The notes: generated by a model not told the origin, from the sequence alone. Shown: positions 1 through 6,499, counted from the stretch's first letter. The stretch is 8,235 nucleotides of DNA from Opitutia bacterium (GCA_025351035.1 JANXWT010000172.1:1-8235); one strand, 5' to 3'. Numbers and translations: made by a program.

Positions 1-2
1 TC

Positions 3-32
3 GTCATGAAGGGCAAGGGGAAAAAACCATGA
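3..32 (+). CDS. 3' end of upstream pilus-assembly gene (probably PilN-like), partial
   Basis: The frame beginning at base 3 reads V-M-K-G-K-G-K-K-P and stops at the TGA at 30-32. That stop overlaps the ATG of the next gene in an ATGA arrangement, which is the usual sign of translational coupling and is repeated at the next gene boundary. Only about nine codons lie inside the window, ending in a basic, lysine-rich tail. In type IV pilus operons the gene before pilO is normally pilN, so a PilN-like protein is the natural guess. That is inferred from gene order alone; nothing in the nine residues identifies a family. Confidence 0.5.
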   Translation, partial: VMKGKGKKP

Positions 33-592
33 GCACCGCCGATCTAATCGCCTTTATCAAGAAGCAGCCGATCGGCTTTGCCTGTGGCCTCATCTGCCTG
101 GCCTGCGGCCTCCTGTTGTATTTTCGCGGCGACGTCATCGCCGAAAATCAAAAAATCTTCGACGAGAAATCCGCCAAGGCCGACGAGATGGAAACCAACG
201 TGCGCAACGCGAAGGATCTGTCCGCGCAGGTTGCCGTCATGCAGGCCGCCGGCAAGGAACTGGAATCCCGCTTGGTCCACGTCTCGCAGCTCGCTCTTAA
301 CTACCGCTATTTCTACCGCCTGGTCGACGAGATCGGCATCAAGCTGAACGGCGATGTCCGGCAGAGCACCGTGCCCGTGACCGGACCCAAGAGCCGCTAC
401 CAGCCGGTGCTCTATAACATCCAAGTGCAAGGTCCCTTCCCCAAGGTGCTCGGCCTCTTGCAGCGGCTGGAATCCGCCAACCGCTTCTGCCGCTTCAATG
501 TCGTTAACCTCACCAAATTCGCGGGCCGGGCAGAAGATGGTTCGGATTTGCTGATGGCCGCGCTGACTCTCGAACTTCTGGGTGTGCCATGA
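29..592 (+). CDS. PilO-like type IV pilus inner-membrane assembly protein
   Basis: This 187-residue protein has the architecture of PilO and GspM proteins. A short cytoplasmic N-terminus carries two lysines (11-12), followed by one hydrophobic membrane helix at about residues 14-32. A charged helical, probably coiled-coil stretch spans about 36-85, and a compact alpha/beta periplasmic domain of about 90-187 contains QPVLYNIQVQGPFPKVLGLL. In type IV pili PilO pairs with PilN through this region and links to PilP, aligning the cytoplasmic motor with the secretin. A purine-rich AGGGGAAAAAA stretch precedes the ATG and serves as ribosome-binding site. The start overlaps the stop of the upstream gene, and its own stop overlaps the start of the next. 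Sequence identity to known PilO proteins cannot be measured here. The call rests on topology, length and position two genes before a secretin, and a GspM-type subunit is the alternative. Confidence 0.78.
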   Translation: MSTADLIAFIKKQPIGFACGLICLACGLLLYFRGDVIAENQKIFDEKSAKADEMETNVRNAKDLSAQVAVMQAAGKELESRLVHVSQLALNYRYFYRLVDEIGIKLNGDVRQSTVPVTGPKSRYQPVLYNIQVQGPFPKVLGLLQRLESANRFCRFNVVNLTKFAGRAEDGSDLLMAALTLELLGVP

Positions 593-1158
593 AAACCACT
601 TTGCGCCCCGCCTTTATCCTGCTAGCCCTTGCGGTCTCCGCGCCGCTTCCCGCGGCCGACTTGCCGCGGCCGCCGCCCATGCTGGCTCCCTCCGGTGTGG
701 CTCCCAACCCTTCCGCTAATGCCGCCGCCCCGGCAGGCTCCGCCAGTGCCGTGCTCAGCCCATCCAGTCGGGCTAGTTCGCTTGAGGCCGCAAAAATGCT
801 TTTGGCCGGAACCACCTATCCCGTCAACCCCGCCCAGGTCGATCCCTTCAACCCCCCCGCCTTTGCCGGGTTCATCGCCGGACCTCAACCAGTCCCCGGT
901 CCCGGCACTCCTCCTCCCGCTGGCCCCGTCCCCGGAGCGGACCTGCTCCGCAAGATCGCCGCCGGCCTCAAACCCAGCGGACATTTTGTCATCGGCGGCG
1001 AACCGACCCTCGTGTTCGGCCAAAAGAGAGTCAAAGCCGGCAGCACCATGACAATCAATTTTGAAGGCAGCGCCTACACCGTGGAAATTGCCGCCGTCAC
1101 CAACACCACCTTTACCCTCCGCCTCAACCGCGAAGAATACACCCGGCCGATCAAATAA
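589..1158 (+). CDS. Proline-rich periplasmic protein in the PilP position
   Basis: This 189-residue protein has an N-terminal signal peptide: MKTTLRP, then a hydrophobic run to about residue 19, with likely cleavage near A22/A23. A long Ala/Pro-rich, presumably extended linker (about 24-115) contains the short motif DPFNPP at 85-90. A small C-terminal beta-rich domain (about 117-189) has a pattern of LVFGQKRVKAGSTM, then YTVEIAAVTNTTFTLRLN. That order of linker, DPF motif and small beta domain resembles PilP and the GspC homology region, which contact PilN/PilO on one side and the secretin N0 domain on the other. The position between a PilO-like gene and the secretin fits. There is no lipobox cysteine after the signal, whereas many proteobacterial PilP proteins are lipoproteins. 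The start overlaps the previous stop by 4 bp. Function is inferred from context and architecture. Confidence 0.65.
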   Translation: MKTTLRPAFILLALAVSAPLPAADLPRPPPMLAPSGVAPNPSANAAAPAGSASAVLSPSSRASSLEAAKMLLAGTTYPVNPAQVDPFNPPAFAGFIAGPQPVPGPGTPPPAGPVPGADLLRKIAAGLKPSGHFVIGGEPTLVFGQKRVKAGSTMTINFEGSAYTVEIAAVTNTTFTLRLNREEYTRPIK

Positions 1159-1169
1159 GGACCCGCACC

Positions 1170-2855
1170 ATGAGCACACGTCTACTCCTCTCCGCCCTGT
1201 TCACTCTGGCCAGTGTTGCCAGCATGTCCGCCCAGCAAATGCCCCCCATGGCTGCCGCGCCATCGGCTGCCGTGACGGCACCCGCCAAAGACACGGCCAC
1301 CGCCGCCCCGGCCGCCACCGCTCCTGTCGAGGCACCCAAGCCCGCCTCCACCGTGCAGGGCGCTGAGCCCGTCAAAGGCACCGCCAGCCGCGACCACGAC
1401 ACCCTCTCCGTCGACTTCCCCGACGAGGACATCAAGTCCATCCTCCGCAACGTCGCCGATCTGTTCGAACTCAACCTAGTCGTGCCCGACACCCTCACCG
1501 GCAAGACCTCTATCAAGCTCCGCGACGTCTCTTGGCGCCAGATTTTCCAAGTTGTCCTCGCGCCCGTCAACTTCACCTACGTCGAGGAAGGCAACATCAT
1601 CAAGATCATCTCCAACGAGTCCCTGCTCGATGAACCGATGGCCACCGACGTTATCATCCTGAACAGCGCCAAGGCTGGCGAAATCAAGCCCACGATCGAT
1701 GGCCTCATCGACGCCGCCAAAGGCGGCAAAATCCTCATCGACGCCCGCAGCAACGCCCTTGTCATCACGGAGCGGCCCAGCCGCATGAGCCGCATCCGCA
1801 GCACCATCGACAAACTCGACAAGCCCACCGGCCAGGTGATGATCGAGTCCAAGTTTGTCGAGGTCCTTGATCGCGACGTTAAGGACATTGGCCTTGATTG
1901 GACCCTCACTGGCGGCGGCACGGCGCGCCAGAATTACGACTACCTGAAGGACCACGGCAATGTCGTCACCAACTCCAATAACTCCGGTGGACCCGATGTC
2001 GTTCGCAACGCATCCAGCTCTACGGTGGTGGATTCAAGCATTTCTAACCCCCCCGTAGTCGGTGCCAACCCACCCACTACGACAGTTACGCTCAATTCGA
2101 ACAACGGCCTTTCAACCACGTTCAATTCCAACGCGCTCAACAATACCACCTACGATTTGGCCAAAGGTCTCCAGACGGCCGTCCTCTCCAATTACCGATT
2201 CGGAGTTGTGCTGAAGGCGCTGCAGACCAACAACAAATCCAAGATCGTTTCCAACCCGACCGTCGTGACCATGAACAACTCCGAAGCCATCATCAATGTG
2301 GGCTCGGAGGATCCGGTGCCTAGGTTTACCTATAATCAGCAGCAGGGAACCTATGAGGTGTCCGGATTTGATCTGATGAAGATCGGCATCATCCTCAAGG
2401 TCACTCCGCAGATTAGCGGGAACGGGGTGATTAACATGAAGCTCGCGCCCGAGGTGAGCCAGAAGACCGGTTCGGTGCAATTTGGCTCCGCCCAGATTCC
2501 GATCAAGGCCACCCGCAGCGTCACCACCCAAGTTTCACTCAGGGACGGCTACACCATGGGCATTGGCGGCCTGATGACCACGAACCGTGAGCAGGGAGGC
2601 ACAAAATTACCGTTTCTTGGCAGCATTCCCGGGCTCGGGAAACTTTTCTCCTCCAAGTCGAACAATGTCTCGACGACTACCCTCTTGGTTTTCGTAACCG
2701 CCAAGATCATTAATGCGGAGGGAGGTTCCCCCGAGGAGATTTTTGATCCGCGCACCATCAAGGCCATGGGGATAACCCGCGACGAGCTCCCCGGTAACCG
2801 CGCCCCCAAGGGCACGGACATTTTTTCCGCCCCTGCTCCCGAAAAGAAAGAGTAA
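1170..2855 (+). CDS. pilQ: PilQ-type outer-membrane secretin
   Basis: This 561-residue secretin forms the outer-membrane channel for the pilus. A signal peptide covers about residues 1-21. An Ala/Pro/Thr-rich linker (about 22-72) leads to an N0/STN-like domain (about 76-150; LSVDFPDEDIKSILRNVADL and a GNIIKII strand). A single N1 domain follows (about 157-218; ILIDARSNALVITE, then a STIDKLDKPT edge). The secretin core spans about 222-515. It includes VMIESKFVEV, SKIVSNPTVVTMNN and the C-terminal signature GGLMTTNREQGGTKLPFLGS followed by IPGLGKLF. An Asn/Ser/Thr-rich insertion lies at about 262-328. There is no N-terminal AMIN domain and only one N1 repeat, so it is shorter than most PilQ and lacks the N2-N3 repeats of GspD. 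An AAGGA ribosome-binding site at 1157-1161 overlaps the preceding stop, 8 nt before the ATG. A strong terminator follows. Secretin identity is secure; PilQ rather than GspD rests on domain count and neighbours. Confidence 0.93.
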   Translation: MSTRLLLSALFTLASVASMSAQQMPPMAAAPSAAVTAPAKDTATAAPAATAPVEAPKPASTVQGAEPVKGTASRDHDTLSVDFPDEDIKSILRNVADLFELNLVVPDTLTGKTSIKLRDVSWRQIFQVVLAPVNFTYVEEGNIIKIISNESLLDEPMATDVIILNSAKAGEIKPTIDGLIDAAKGGKILIDARSNALVITERPSRMSRIRSTIDKLDKPTGQVMIESKFVEVLDRDVKDIGLDWTLTGGGTARQNYDYLKDHGNVVTNSNNSGGPDVVRNASSSTVVDSSISNPPVVGANPPTTTVTLNSNNGLSTTFNSNALNNTTYDLAKGLQTAVLSNYRFGVVLKALQTNNKSKIVSNPTVVTMNNSEAIINVGSEDPVPRFTYNQQQGTYEVSGFDLMKIGIILKVTPQISGNGVINMKLAPEVSQKTGSVQFGSAQIPIKATRSVTTQVSLRDGYTMGIGGLMTTNREQGGTKLPFLGSIPGLGKLFSSKSNNVSTTTLLVFVTAKIINAEGGSPEEIFDPRTIKAMGITRDELPGNRAPKGTDIFSAPAPEKKE

Positions 2856-2878
2856 GCACCGGCAATTTCTCCCTTCCC

Positions 2879-2909
2879 GACCGGTGGCTTGTGCCGCCGG
2901 TCTTTTTTT
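2879..2909 (+). terminator. Rho-independent terminator of the pilus operon
   Basis: A 10-bp stem pairs 2879-2888 (GACCGGTGGC) with 2893-2902 (GCCGCCGGTC), with one T-G wobble and a TTGT loop. Seven T residues follow immediately (2903-2909). It begins 23 bp after the secretin stop codon, so it closes the plus-strand operon. Confidence 0.93.
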
Positions 2910-2922
2910 GCCCCCGAGCCAA

Positions 2923-2941
2923 TGTCATATAATAGATGACA
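2923..2941. promoter_or_regulatory. Dyad TGTCAT-N7-ATGACA, candidate operator
   Basis: Two perfect 6-bp inverted half sites (2923-2928 and 2936-2941) flank the 7-bp AT-only-but-one spacer ATAATAG. The half site and spacing match those in the palindrome at 3724-3742 on the other side of the CPBP gene. A perfect -10-like TATAAT lies inside it at 2928-2933 on the plus strand. It sits between the secretin terminator and the end of the minus-strand CPBP gene. Function is unproven, and a 6-bp dyad can occur by chance. Confidence 0.35.
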
Positions 2942-2943
2942 AT

Positions 2944-2965
2944 CGGCCGGCGCGCGACCGGCCGG
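2944..2965 (-). terminator. GC-rich stem-loop after the CPBP gene, possible weak terminator
   Basis: CGGCCGG (2944-2950) pairs perfectly with CCGGCCG (2958-2964) around a 7-nt loop, and one T-G wobble extends the stem. It lies 26 bp beyond the stop of the minus-strand CPBP gene. No U-tract follows in the minus direction (next bases ATTGTCAT), so intrinsic termination would be inefficient. Confidence 0.35.
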
Positions 2966-2990
2966 ACGCGCTCCGTCAGTTCGCCGGCCC

Positions 2991-3605
2991 TCACCACCAG
3001 CCGCTCACGAAGCCCTGCGCGTATTTGATGGCGAACACGCCGAGATTCTTCGCCACATGCGCGGCCATGCACGGCAGCAGCGACCGCGTGGGATTCCCCG
3101 GCAGGTAACGCACCGCGTAGAACCACAGCGAGCCCGCGAAGATCGCCGCCGTGCTGAACCAAGCCTTCGGCCCGAAATGCATTACCAGTGTGCCGGCTGT
3201 CCACTCCCAGAGGAACGGATGCAGCAGCGCGAACCCGAACGACGCCCCAACAATGCCTGCGACCAGCGCGGCGCGCCCGTGGTTCTCCACCACCACAAAG
3301 CCGCGGAAAATCAGCTCTTCCACAAAAGCCGCGGCGAGCGTGGAGAGGCCGAAGAGCACCGTCATGTGACTCTGCTCACCGCTCACGCCGAGCGCGTATT
3401 CGCCGCCGGTCTCCGCTGCCAGCAGCCCGAGTGCGCCCAGCACCGCGAGCATGATCAGACCGCGCGCCGCCGGCGTCGCCCCGGGTAGCGCCCGCGGATT
3501 TGGCGTGCCGCTCCGTCCCGCGCGAAAGTCATCGAGCCACCATTTGCCGACGACGGCACCGCCGCCGAGCATCGCCAGCAGGAGAATCGGGTTGTCTTGG
3601 GACAT
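2991..3605 (-). CDS. CPBP-family intramembrane metalloprotease (CaaX-protease-like)
   Basis: From the ATG at 3605 this is a 204-residue, very hydrophobic protein with several membrane helices. It has all three motifs of the CPBP (Abi/CAAX protease) family: EELIFR (EExxxR, about residues 96-101), FALLH (FxxxH, 125-129) and HVAKN (HxxxN, 183-187). These residues form the metal-binding catalytic site inside the membrane in characterised family members; the bacterial substrate cannot be told from sequence. The frame stays open upstream to a GTG at 3689. I prefer the ATG at 3605 because GGTGGGG lies just before it, and because the extra 28 residues are Ala/Gly/Arg-rich and look like non-coding GC-rich sequence. 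The gene is monocistronic, runs opposite to its neighbours, and is bracketed by two similar dyads that may be operators. Confidence 0.85.
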   Translation of the reverse strand: MSQDNPILLLAMLGGGAVVGKWWLDDFRAGRSGTPNPRALPGATPAARGLIMLAVLGALGLLAAETGGEYALGVSGEQSHMTVLFGLSTLAAAFVEELIFRGFVVVENHGRAALVAGIVGASFGFALLHPFLWEWTAGTLVMHFGPKAWFSTAAIFAGSLWFYAVRYLPGNPTRSLLPCMAAHVAKNLGVFAIKYAQGFVSGWW

Positions 3606-3719
3606 GCGCCCCACCAAACGCGAGGCCGGCCCGGCGGGCAAGCCTGCGATGAGCAACCTCGCCCGCCAATCTCCCGCGCCCCGCGCCACCCGGGAAATGG
3701 TCCCAACGCGCCGGTTCGT

Positions 3720-3746
3720 GCTTTGTCACGTATTACGTGACAAAGC
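3720..3746. promoter_or_regulatory. Perfect 27-bp palindrome in a divergent intergenic region, candidate operator
   Basis: Thirteen bases on the left (3720-3732, GCTTTGTCACGTA) are the exact reverse complement of 3734-3746 around a single central T. The core is TGTCAC-GTATTAC-GTGACA (3724-3742), with the same half site and 7-bp spacing as the dyad at 2923-2941. Just downstream lie a tandem GTTCAC-GTTCAC (3749-3760) and an overlapping TCAC-T-GTGA (3757-3765). It sits between the divergent CPBP and prenyl-synthase genes, 115 bp upstream of the CPBP start and 104 bp upstream of the other. No T-tract follows on either side, so a protein-binding operator is more likely than a terminator. Which gene it controls, and by which regulator, is unknown. 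Confidence 0.6.
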
Positions 3747-3849
3747 CCGTTCACGTTCACTGTGATTGATGGAGGTGGGAGGTGCGGCGCGCCCGGCGCG
3801 GCCACTATTTGTTAGCCATTTCGTCATTCCCTTCTAGCTTTCGCGGCAA

Positions 3850-4884
3850 ATGTCCGGTCCGCCTGCCGCCTCCGTCCCGCCTGCCGCGTCGCGCGATTTC
3901 AATGCGATTTTCGCGCGGATCGGCCCGCAAATGACCGCGCTCGATCAATTCATGCGCTTGCAGGTGGAGCGATTTGAGCCGGAGATTCGCAGCATGGCCG
4001 CTTACTGTCTCGACACGACTGGCAAGCGACTTCGCCCCACGCTCGTTTTTGTCAGCGGTTGGCAGGGCGACGGCGTGGTGTCCGATGACCTCGTGCGCGC
4101 CGCCGGCGTCGTCGAGATGGTGCATCTCGCCACACTGGTGCATGACGACATCATGGATCGCGCCGAAATCCGCCGCAATCACCGCACCGCCGCGCGTGAG
4201 TTCGGGGCCGACGCGGCGGTGCTGCTTGGCGACGCGTTGTTTTCACAGGCCCTGCATGTCGCCGCACAATTTCCCACGACGGAAGTCTGCCGCGTGGTCG
4301 CGGAGTCGACGCGCAAGGTCTGTTCCGGCGAGATCATGCAGACCCTGCGGCGCCGGGACATCAACATTTCATTCGCCGACTACGAGCGCATGATCGACCT
4401 CAAGACGGCCGAACTTTTCCGCGTCTCTTGTTTTCTTGGCAGTCGCATCAGCGGACACGCGCCGGATTTCGTCGAAGCCTCGGCCGTTTTCGGGCGACAC
4501 CTCGGGGTGGCCTATCAAATCTACGACGACCTCGTGGATTTTCTCGGCGAAGAAGGCCGCATTGGCAAGACCCTCGGCACCGACCTTGCGACGGGCAAGC
4601 TCACGCTGCCACTCATACTGCTGCTGGAGAAGTTGCCGCCGGCTGAACGGGCTGAGCTGGTAAAATCATTGCGCGAAGGCCGGCCGCTCGGGCTCGCCGC
4701 AAGTGTCGGGCGCATGCGGGAGCTCGGCATCGCCACCGGAGTCGTCGCGGCGATTGACCGCGAACTCGCGCTGGCCGGCGCGGCACTCGCGCCATTCGGC
4801 ACGCTGACGCCGACGCCGCTCATGCTCACGCTGTGCGGTGTGCTCCAGGGGCAGGTCGCTGCTCTGCAAACACCACCGTGCTGA
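3850..4884 (+). CDS. ispB: Long-chain trans-polyprenyl diphosphate synthase
   Basis: This enzyme condenses isopentenyl diphosphate units onto an allylic primer to make the long isoprenoid tail of respiratory quinones. The 344 residues show the family landmarks in order. GKRLRP is at 58-63. The first aspartate-rich motif DDIMD is at 99-103 and the following basic RAEIRR at 104-109. The second aspartate motif DDLVD is at 226-230, with downstream GKTLGTDLATGKLTLPLI. The residue five before the first motif is alanine (A94). Short-chain farnesyl and geranylgeranyl synthases usually have bulky aromatics there, so a long product such as octaprenyl or heptaprenyl is likely; exact length cannot be read. 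The start is the first ATG and gives a normal family N-terminus after a short Pro/Ala-rich lead, but no clear ribosome-binding site precedes it. The gene stands alone. The symbol is by family resemblance; hepT or sdsA-type naming is equally possible. Confidence 0.88.
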   Translation: MSGPPAASVPPAASRDFNAIFARIGPQMTALDQFMRLQVERFEPEIRSMAAYCLDTTGKRLRPTLVFVSGWQGDGVVSDDLVRAAGVVEMVHLATLVHDDIMDRAEIRRNHRTAAREFGADAAVLLGDALFSQALHVAAQFPTTEVCRVVAESTRKVCSGEIMQTLRRRDINISFADYERMIDLKTAELFRVSCFLGSRISGHAPDFVEASAVFGRHLGVAYQIYDDLVDFLGEEGRIGKTLGTDLATGKLTLPLILLLEKLPPAERAELVKSLREGRPLGLAASVGRMRELGIATGVVAAIDRELALAGAALAPFGTLTPTPLMLTLCGVLQGQVAALQTPPC

Positions 4885-4887
4885 ATT

Positions 4888-4909
4888 CCGGAGAGGCTGA
4901 CCTCCCCGG
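4888..4909 (+). terminator. Imperfect stem-loop after the prenyl synthase gene
   Basis: CCGG-A-GAGG (4888-4896) can pair with CCTC-C-CCGG (4901-4909) around a CTGA loop, leaving one A-C mismatch. It starts 3 bp after the stop codon. The bases that follow (GGTTCGCC) are not a T-tract, so it is at best a weak or Rho-assisted terminator. Confidence 0.25.
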
Positions 4910-4995
4910 GGTTCGCCTTGGCGGTCTCGTGGAGGGCCGCGCCTTGTTATTTAATTTGCCAGTTCCGAACGCCACTCTAGCGTCTGGTTTCCGCG

Positions 4996-5625
4996 ATGAA
5001 TCTGGCCAAAGTCTTCACCAAGACCCTCGTCACGTCCCCTGAGCGCCAACAGGAGGCCGATGCGGATTTCGTCGTGGTCCGGCGCGTGCAAGAGGGCGAT
5101 GTCGCCGCGTTTGACCGGTTGATCCTCAAATACCGCGCCCGCATCTTCGGGGTGATTTACAATCTTACTTCTAACCGCGAAGACGCCTCCGACCTCTCCC
5201 AAGAGGCCTTCATCAAAGCCTTCCAGTCGATCAACCGTTTCCAAGGCCAGTCCTCATTTTTCACTTGGCTCTACAAGATCGCCGTCAACTCGACCCTCAG
5301 CCATCTGCGCAAGAATCGTCTGCGGACGTTCTTCAGTCTCGAAAAACTGCATGAGGACGGCACGACGGGCCAGTTTATCGAGCAATTGACGGACAAGAGC
5401 GGGGTAGAGCGGGATTCCTATCTCCGTGAGCTTCAGGAAAAATTGAACGAATCGCTCCAAAAATTGTCTATCAAACACCGCACTGTGATTACTTTATTCG
5501 AAATCGACGGACTCAGCCACACCGAGATCGCCCAAATTATGGGCTGTTCGGAAGGCACGGTCCGCTCGCGCCTGCACTACGCCAAGCAATTCCTGCAAGG
5601 CGAACTGGGCAAATACCTCCGTTGA
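4996..5625 (+). CDS. ECF-family RNA polymerase sigma factor (RpoE-like)
   Basis: This 209-residue sigma-70 family protein contains only regions 2 and 4, as in extracytoplasmic-function sigma factors. Region 2 spans about 34-106, with AFDRLILKYRARIFGVIYNL, then NREDASDLSQEAFIKAF for core binding and -10 recognition, and FFTWLYKIAVNSTLSHLRK. A linker of about 45 residues leads to region 4 (about 150-203). Its helix-turn-helix, HTEIAQIMGCSEGTVRSRL, would contact the -35 element. The pattern is closest to the RpoE/ECF02-like branch that responds to envelope or redox stress through an anti-sigma partner. The ATG at 4996 is the first in frame and gives a normal N-terminus; the ribosome-binding site is weak. 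An AT-rich patch at 4944-4959 in otherwise GC-rich DNA is the best place for a promoter, though no convincing -35 is present. Its stop overlaps the start of the next gene, suggesting coupled synthesis with a partner. Confidence 0.93.
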   Translation: MNLAKVFTKTLVTSPERQQEADADFVVVRRVQEGDVAAFDRLILKYRARIFGVIYNLTSNREDASDLSQEAFIKAFQSINRFQGQSSFFTWLYKIAVNSTLSHLRKNRLRTFFSLEKLHEDGTTGQFIEQLTDKSGVERDSYLRELQEKLNESLQKLSIKHRTVITLFEIDGLSHTEIAQIMGCSEGTVRSRLHYAKQFLQGELGKYLR

Positions 5626-6467
5626 TGCTTACCCCCATGCCGAATCAGGATCACCGCCCCCAAGTCACCGTCGAGCAGCTCCTCCGCCTCAAGCGAGCTG
5701 AGCGGCCCACCGATGAATTCTGGACCCGTTTCGAGCGGGAGCTGCGCCAAAAGCAGCTCGCCGCTCTCGTCGAAAGACGCCCGTGGTGGCAGCAAGTCCC
5801 GCAGCTTCTCGCCCGCCGCACCTACCTGCCCATTGGAGCCACTGCGATCCTCGCCTTCACACTGGTTACCGTGAAATATTATGCGCCGGCTGAGCGCGCG
5901 CGCGTTGACGAAGCCGCCGGCAACCCAACTACCGCCGTGGTGGAAAACGCCACACCCACCCGGGCGGAGGGCACTGTTTCCGTTCCGGTTGCGCCCGCCG
6001 TTTCCGAGGTCAGCGTGGCCCAACTCGTCGACGACCGGATCCCAGTGGCCGCTCCGGCCGCCACGAGCATCCCGGCGTCTGCTAACGCCACCGCCGATCT
6101 GATTTCTTGGAGCGCTCCCGCTGCTGCCGGGCCGGCTTCTCCCTCCGCCCGCAACATCGCGGCGAACATCGCGAGTCTCGAGCAAACCGAGCCCGAGCTC
6201 CTCAGCTCTCTGAATGGCCGGCGCAACATTGCACCGCGTCTCCAGTCCGCGGCTTCGCCCGGCATTTCCGAATTCGTGACGGTTGCCACCAACACGTCCA
6301 AGCGCGCCCGGCTCCTCGCGCAGTTTAGCGACCGTCAGTTCACGCCCGAGCCGCAGGCTCCGGAGATCGTCCGCGAACGCCTCGCGCGGCACCTCGCCGA
6401 TGCCGAGACGATCGGGCGCTTCAGCCGCATCGGCCTGAAGGGTGATCAAGTGTCGCTGAAGTTCTGA
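5625..6467 (+). CDS. Single-pass membrane protein, candidate non-canonical anti-sigma factor
   Basis: I do not recognise a named family. The 280-residue protein starts at an ATG sharing its A with the sigma-factor stop (TGATG). A TTG three bases earlier and an ATG at 5637 are alternative starts. Residues 1-63 are charged and probably helical and cytoplasmic: VEQLLRLKRAERPTDEFWTR, then RELRQKQLAALVERRPWW. One membrane helix covers about 66-85 (TYLPIGATAILAFTLVTVKY). An Ala/Pro/Thr-rich, low-complexity stretch (about 88-175) would lie in the periplasm. A more structured C-terminal part (about 176-280) contains RNIAANIASLEQTEPELLSS and ERLARHLADAETIGRFSRIG. Topology and coupling to the ECF gene fit a membrane anti-sigma factor, with the first 63 residues as sigma-binding region. 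The HxxxCxxC zinc motif of ZAS-type anti-sigma factors is absent and there are no cysteines at all. The role is inferred from position. Confidence 0.7.
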   Translation: MLTPMPNQDHRPQVTVEQLLRLKRAERPTDEFWTRFERELRQKQLAALVERRPWWQQVPQLLARRTYLPIGATAILAFTLVTVKYYAPAERARVDEAAGNPTTAVVENATPTRAEGTVSVPVAPAVSEVSVAQLVDDRIPVAAPAATSIPASANATADLISWSAPAAAGPASPSARNIAANIASLEQTEPELLSSLNGRRNIAPRLQSAASPGISEFVTVATNTSKRARLLAQFSDRQFTPEPQAPEIVRERLARHLADAETIGRFSRIGLKGDQVSLKF

Positions 6468-6499
6468 TCGGGCCCGGCCCGCCCGCGGTTGCATTCACC

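Noticed and set aside
3606..3689. Longer CPBP protein starting at the GTG at 3689
   Set aside because: The extra 28 residues are Ala/Gly/Arg-rich with no family counterpart, no ribosome-binding site precedes the GTG, and an ATG with GGTGGGG upstream is available at 3605. It is not excluded.
3720..3746. The perfect palindrome as an intrinsic terminator
   Set aside because: It lies upstream of both flanking genes, and no T-tract follows in either direction.
4941..4990. Autoregulated ECF-type promoter (GAAC...CGTC) before the sigma factor gene
   Set aside because: GAAC and CGTC are only 10 bp apart, whereas ECF promoters need about 16-17 bp between elements.
5577..6494. Minus-strand 305-codon frame opposite the membrane-protein gene
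   Set aside because: Its composition (Gly/Arg-rich, no motif) fits a shadow frame. The plus-strand reading has a membrane helix and a coupled start with the sigma factor.
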